Shown here piece after piece: positions 24,728 to 27,630 of a stretch of DNA of 27,630 nt; position 1 is the stretch's first letter; each line of letters begins with the position of its first letter. The stretch is from JAVEVH01 sp034005145. Its GTDB lineage: Bacteria; Patescibacteriota; Dojkabacteria; SC72. A program made the position numbers and the translations under genes. The stretch spans positions 1-27,630 of the forward strand of contig JAVEVH010000006.1 in NCBI GenBank assembly GCA_034005145.1, in the 5' to 3' direction. Below the pieces are notes generated by a model. The model had not been told where the DNA came from, did not search any database, and saw only the letters and a list, made by a program, of their open reading frames with translations.

Positions 24728-25660
24728 TTGGAAAATATCGTTGAACAAGTTCCCCAAATTAATACTGAAATGTCACAAAGTATTGAGAAACCTAAAAAGA
24801 AATTCCCACTAGCCCTTTTAATTATAGCCCTTCTTTTAATAGGTATCTTAGTTACTATCTTCATATTAGGGGAAGATAGAAATGAAGAAAATCCCGAACA
24901 AGATGATGAACAAACAGAAAAGGAAGTAGACTCTGATTTTATAGATGCAGATGGATACGATGTGAGTAACTTTACAGATATTAAACTTAAAAGCTATGAA
25001 GGATTGGTTGTGATGGTTTCTAAAGAAGATGAAGCAGATACAACAATAATTCCTGGAGTAATATATTACGGTCAAGAGGCATACTATTTTAATCCAGATG
25101 GTCTTACATATAAAGAGAGAATAACAGAACCTCTCACCTCTATGTCAATTGTAAACAGAAGCAGTACAGTAAGTACTGTTCAAGAGATTGCTTTTGATGA
25201 AACTGTAACTAATATACAAAATAAGAATGTTGATTCACAATGGTTGGATTCTGGTACACTTCAAGCTACTAGGCTTAATCATTACTCCGCTAATTACACA
25301 TTCATACAGGAGTTAACCAATGTTACATACCCAAATACAGAGAGTGTATTTGCCGTATTACTTTTTGGTGGTAGCCAAGAAGCCCCATATGTTAATGATG
25401 ATGGTACAAACTTCTCAATTGTTGTATTTGCCGTTAAGGGTGAGAATGTTATTCAACTTCAAGCAACTGGTAAAACACTTACAAATCTCGGTATAACACT
25501 TGCAGAGCATGAATCATGTACGGAGGAAGTAAGTGCTGAGGATTCTGATTTGGTATATAACTTAGATTGTCTCTCAGAGATAATCAAGCTTGAGAAGTAC
25601 CAAACAGAGGTAAGGAAGATTACAGATAGCTTAGTAAGTGAATTTGAGTTAGTACAGTAA
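24728..25660 (+). CDS. Single-anchor extracytoplasmic protein, unknown family
   Basis: The 310-residue frame starts with TTG at 24728; the first ATG in frame is at 24770. Residues 1-25 are cytosolic and end in KPKKK, residues about 27-48 are one membrane helix, 50-70 are a very acidic linker, and the rest is a beta-rich domain that should face outside. That domain has paired Cys near the C-terminus (HESCTEEV and NLDCLSE) that could form a disulfide. I do not recognise the fold. The arrangement (short basic inside, helix, acidic linker, domain) is shared with other anchored proteins in this window. It follows the ABC exporter after 59 bases and converges with the gene at 25696. Confidence 0.75.
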   Translation: MENIVEQVPQINTEMSQSIEKPKKKFPLALLIIALLLIGILVTIFILGEDRNEENPEQDDEQTEKEVDSDFIDADGYDVSNFTDIKLKSYEGLVVMVSKEDEADTTIIPGVIYYGQEAYYFNPDGLTYKERITEPLTSMSIVNRSSTVSTVQEIAFDETVTNIQNKNVDSQWLDSGTLQATRLNHYSANYTFIQELTNVTYPNTESVFAVLLFGGSQEAPYVNDDGTNFSIVVFAVKGENVIQLQATGKTLTNLGITLAEHESCTEEVSAEDSDLVYNLDCLSEIIKLEKYQTEVRKITDSLVSEFELVQ

Positions 25661-25673
25661 AATTTTAATTAAA

Positions 25674-25698
25674 TAATTATTTCTAAGAGGAATAATTA
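25674..25698. terminator. AT-only inverted repeat between convergent genes, possible bidirectional terminator
   Basis: TAATTATT (25674-25681) and AATAATTA (25691-25698) are perfect 8-bp arms with a 9-base loop. The right arm includes the stop codon of the minus-strand gene. The stem has no G or C, so it would be weak. Confidence 0.3.
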
Positions 25699-26220
25699 CT
25701 CTCTTCTTAATTGAGAGAAAATGTATTTTGTAATACTGTGTAACTCTTCATTAGATACTCTTTTTTCTGGATTAGAAGAAAGATTCATACTTGAGAAATG
25801 ATTCTCTACGAATGTACCATTAGGTAGTACTCTCCTATACCCATACTTATCCACCCTACTCTCTTCTAAGTGTCTATTCCTTTCCTCTAATACCTCTTTA
25901 AATGTATCTGAGTCCTCTCCTAATGTCCTTCTAATACTCTCTGTAACTAATATATTGCCTGTAACAATGAATGCTGATACAAAGAGTGCTCTACTCTCTT
26001 TTTTAAGCTTACCATCCTCATCTAACCACTCAAAAGGAGTATCTACTCCTATATCTGCAAGATATTGCATCTTAGGCATATCATAGGTAGATGTATATGA
26101 TGTTTTTCCTTCTCCTGTATATGGTATTAACTCTATATTTTCTAATTCTTTAAAATCTTGTTCTTTTAGATATTGATTATCTAAAGATTCATTCTCAATA
26201 TTGTTTTCTTTAAATTCCAT
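25696..26220 (-). CDS. Soluble hypothetical protein
   Basis: I do not recognise this 174-residue protein. The N-terminal 35 residues are acidic and probably disordered (MEFKENNIENESLDNQYLKE). The middle has a helix with RALFVSAFIVTGNILVTESI (about residues 77-96), moderately hydrophobic but containing Glu/Arg on both sides, so not a clear membrane segment. It is followed by KEVLEERNRHLEESRVDKYG and a C-terminal helix (about 155-172). No catalytic motif is seen. The start ATG at 26220 has a TG-extended TATAAT box about 30 bases upstream, so this gene appears to have a short leader. It is divergent from the Nudix gene at 26303. Confidence 0.65.
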   Translation of the reverse strand: MEFKENNIENESLDNQYLKEQDFKELENIELIPYTGEGKTSYTSTYDMPKMQYLADIGVDTPFEWLDEDGKLKKESRALFVSAFIVTGNILVTESIRRTLGEDSDTFKEVLEERNRHLEESRVDKYGYRRVLPNGTFVENHFSSMNLSSNPEKRVSNEELHSITKYIFSQLRRE

Positions 26221-26249
26221 ATTTAAAAATACTTAATTTATTACCCCCT

Positions 26250-26258
26250 ATTATACCA
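26250..26258 (-). promoter_or_regulatory. Extended -10 promoter of the gene at 26220
   Basis: On the minus strand TGGTATAAT, an extended -10 box, lies 29 bases before the ATG at 26220. It sits immediately beside the -35 (TTGAAA, 26265-26270) of the opposite gene, so the two promoters are back to back. Confidence 0.45.
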
Positions 26259-26264
26259 ATATAT

Positions 26265-26293
26265 TTGAAAAGATATTAATATGGGAATATAAT
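26265..26293 (+). promoter_or_regulatory. Promoter of the Nudix gene at 26303 (nearly leaderless)
   Basis: TTGAAA (26265-26270), exactly 17 bases and a perfect TATAAT (26288-26293), then 9 bases and the ATG. The predicted leader is about 3 bases. Confidence 0.6.
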
Positions 26294-26302
26294 TCGGAAT
26301 AT

Positions 26303-26809
26303 ATGAAATATATTACTAATAAACAGTATCTACAAATAAAGGATATACCAAGAGGTAGATTAGCTGCTAGAACATTAATATATACAGGAGTAATAATAGA
26401 GAAAGATAATAAGGTATTACTCTGTTTCCCTAATAAAACAAAATATCCAGGATGGCAATTACCAGGGGGTAAAGTACTTTGGAGTGAGAGTATATTAGAT
26501 TGTACTAAGAGAGAGGTATTAGAAGAGGTAGGATTAAATGTAAAACCAGAGTATTTGATAGGGATATTTCAAAGAGATACTGGTCCAGAGGATGAGGAGT
26601 ATATTAGAGTAATATTTTCTTCTAAGAGTTTTAGAAAAAAGTCTAACCCTTTAATAGATCCCGCTATTAAAGAAGATAGGTGGTTTGATATGAAGGATAT
26701 ATTAGATGGGAAGGTAGAGTTACAATCTAAACAGATATTAAAAGAGATAGAGAGATACTCTGAGGGTAAGAGATATCCTTTAGAGGTATTAGGTATGTTT
26801 AAGTGGTAG
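26303..26809 (+). CDS. Nudix hydrolase
   Basis: The 168-residue protein has a complete Nudix box: Gly56, Glu62, then REVLEEVGL (residues 70-78), in the sequence LPGGKVLWSESILDCTKREV. The preceding strand LIYTGVIIEKDNKVLLCF (about 25-42) and WQLPGGKV fit the fold. The N-terminal 20 residues (MKYITNKQYLQIKDIPRGRL) are an extension. Nudix enzymes cleave nucleoside diphosphate-linked substrates; unlike the enzyme at 4844 it lacks MTH1 pocket words, so the substrate is open (a nucleoside triphosphate or ADP-ribose-type compound). It is cytosolic and has a nearly leaderless promoter. The four-helix membrane gene follows 9 bases after its stop. Confidence 0.9.
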   Translation: MKYITNKQYLQIKDIPRGRLAARTLIYTGVIIEKDNKVLLCFPNKTKYPGWQLPGGKVLWSESILDCTKREVLEEVGLNVKPEYLIGIFQRDTGPEDEEYIRVIFSSKSFRKKSNPLIDPAIKEDRWFDMKDILDGKVELQSKQILKEIERYSEGKRYPLEVLGMFKW

Positions 26810-26818
26810 GTATATTTC

Positions 26819-27278
26819 TTGACTTTAAGTAGTATTACAAATATCCTTTAGTATAGATATCTTTAATAAACAGTTAAAATCTAAGAGTTTAGGTATACTC
26901 ATTTTAATACCTTCAGTATTAATACTTCTTACTACCATTATCGCTTTTATCATTCTCCCTTTATTTGCTAAGGGGTCTGGTGTTAGTTTAATAGTTCTTT
27001 TACCTTTTCTTTTTCTTTCAATATTTACTCTTACTCTATCAGGTATAGGTATATATATTGGTATTAGATATTTAAAAAAGAGAGGTTTTAAAAAGAATAG
27101 ATCTTTGGGTATTGTATTAATTACAGTAGGATTAGCATATTTTGGATATACATTATTAGGATATATATTCTCTAATTTAACAGATAATATGGGGGGAGAA
27201 TTTAAGGTAATACTATCATTCCTATGGCTTTTAATATCCTTTCCTTTAGGATTAGGGTTAAAGAATGGGGTTAGGTAG
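26819..27278 (+). CDS. Four-helix membrane protein with broken or non-standard 5' end
   Basis: From 26829 to the TAG at 27276-27278 one frame is open and encodes four strong hydrophobic segments (for example GILILIPSVLILLTTIIAF and LGIVLITVGLAYFGYTLLG), separated by basic loops, but it contains no ATG, GTG or TTG before the first helix. A TTG at 26819, 9 bases after the Nudix stop, opens a neighbouring frame for ten codons. Removing one T from the TTT at 26847-26849 would join it to the long frame, giving LTLSSITNILSIDIFNKQLK before the first helix. So this is either a frameshift (real or sequencing) or a non-AUG start. I do not recognise the family. It probably belongs to the Nudix transcript. 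Confidence 0.55.
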
Positions 27279-27292
27279 GGAATTATTTCCTA
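27276..27292 (+). terminator. Possible terminator hairpin after the four-helix membrane gene
   Basis: TAGGGAA and TTTCCTA form a 7-bp stem (one G-U pair) with a 3-base loop, starting at the stop codon. A T-rich stretch follows after a few bases rather than at once, so the call is weak. Confidence 0.25.
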
Positions 27293-27370
27293 TTACAATA
27301 GTTCCTTTTCTATTTATTAAATATATTGAATCTCCCTATTACTCTTGATATACTATCTCAACAATTGGCA

Positions 27371-27630
27371 TTAGCCACGACTCCCTCTAGTAATAGAGGG
27401 AGGTAACTTTAAAAGCCTCACTAGGCCCTCAATTATCTCCCAAACTATCCCTACTTCTACTTCATCTATCTTGTATATTAATCTTTTGGAGCTAAAGGTC
27501 CTTATCTGAGATAGTAAGACTGAAACTTTCCCCTTTTTTGTTTGTATAGGGGAATAGTAGATATTTTCTTTAATCTTTGTACTTAGGGGAAGAGCAAGAA
27601 AGAGTTGAGTATTAAATTTCTTTATAATTA
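27371..27630 (-). CDS. MazF/PemK-family toxin, C-terminal 85 residues (5' end beyond the window)
   Basis: The minus strand is open from the right edge to a TAA at 27371-27373. The readable product starts IIKKFNTQLFLALPLSTKIK and continues with GKVSVLLSQIRTFSSKRLIY and a final helix (VGIVWEIIEGLVRLLKL). This is the second half of the MazF/PemK endoribonuclease fold: an LPLSTK strand, a QIRT...RL motif and a C-terminal helix. MazF toxins cleave mRNA and are held by an antitoxin usually encoded just upstream, which would lie right of this window. The usual Asp of QIRTxDxxRL is Ser here. The last residues (PPSITRGSRG) exceed the usual C-terminus and are encoded in a perfect hairpin. Whether the toxin is intact cannot be judged. 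Confidence 0.75.
   Translation of the reverse strand, partial: IIKKFNTQLFLALPLSTKIKENIYYSPIQTKKGKVSVLLSQIRTFSSKRLIYKIDEVEVGIVWEIIEGLVRLLKLPPSITRGSRG
27381..27402. repeat. Perfect 9-bp hairpin in the 3' end of the MazF-like gene
   Basis: CTCCCTCTA (27381-27389) and TAGAGGGAG (27394-27402) are exact complements with a 4-base loop, the most GC-rich stem in the window. Small stems flank it: TGGC/GCCA (27366-27377) and GCCT/AGGC (27415-27426). It lies in the last codons of the minus-strand gene. Confidence 0.6.

Noticed and set aside
3427..24866. Other short open frames overlapping real genes on the opposite strand (3427, 4816, 6069, 19724, 20355, 21827, 23399, 24866)
   Set aside because: Each is fully contained in, or mostly opposite, a well-supported gene and shows no recognisable motif or start signal.
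27366..27426. Stand-alone structured RNA with a GNRA-like tetraloop on the plus strand
   Set aside because: The minus strand encodes the MazF-like C-terminus through most of this stretch, so I list the hairpins as a feature of that gene's end and not as an RNA gene.
1..27630. TGA read as Gly (Absconditabacteria/Gracilibacteria code)
   Set aside because: Proteins are full-length with the standard bacterial code, Gly is written GGN and no gene contains an in-frame TGA.

Overview
The window is AT-rich bacterial DNA, probably from a member of the Candidate Phyla Radiation (Patescibacteria), with Dojkabacteria/WS6 as my best guess. The reasons are inference from gene content: a DUF5674 gene, a MazF-like toxin with CPR-like sequence, many single-membrane-anchor proteins without recognisable families, a giant multidomain surface protein, very short intergenic spaces and no biosynthetic operons. 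It is a short-read metagenome assembly: the one run of Ns is flanked by exactly 127 identical bases.

Layout. 1-251: start of a DUF5674 gene. 252-528: non-coding stretch with a repeated motif and an ORF remnant. 529-6169: small genes, mostly unknown (membrane-anchored and cytosolic), plus TspO and an MTH1-like Nudix hydrolase. 6170-14391 (minus): one giant surface-protein gene of about 2,700 residues (signal peptide, Cys-rich head, Ig-like and LamG-like modules, propeller-like region, FnIII, membrane segments, carboxypeptidase-regulatory-like domains), which I join across the gap, followed in the same operon by a small membrane-anchored protein (5366-6169). 14557-19019: CysQ/IMPase-like protein, glutathione peroxidase, an unknown gene, an NAD(P)-dependent epimerase/dehydratase, a secreted alpha/alpha-barrel-like protein and an undecaprenol/diacylglycerol kinase. 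19021-20959 (minus): MacB/LolD-type ABC pair. 20996-22484: DUF6624 gene overlapping a putative zinc metallopeptidase. 22538-24668: NatA/NatB-type ABC exporter. 24728-27278: an anchored extracytoplasmic protein, an unknown, a Nudix hydrolase and a four-helix membrane protein whose 5' end is broken or unusual. 27371-27630 (minus): C-terminal part of a MazF/PemK toxin cut by the window edge.

Two genome-wide habits stand out. First, several plus- and minus-strand genes have a good -10 box placed 4-9 (usually 6) bases before the start codon and no Shine-Dalgarno sequence, which predicts leaderless mRNAs; this also moves several start codons inward. Second, none of the 25 stop codons I could read is TGA (16 TAA, 9 TAG).

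Functionally the window combines cell-surface and envelope functions (giant adhesin-like protein, two ABC exporters, lipid kinase) with oxidative-damage defence (glutathione peroxidase, MTH1-like hydrolase, perhaps TspO). I see no tRNA, rRNA, CRISPR array, transposase or phage gene.
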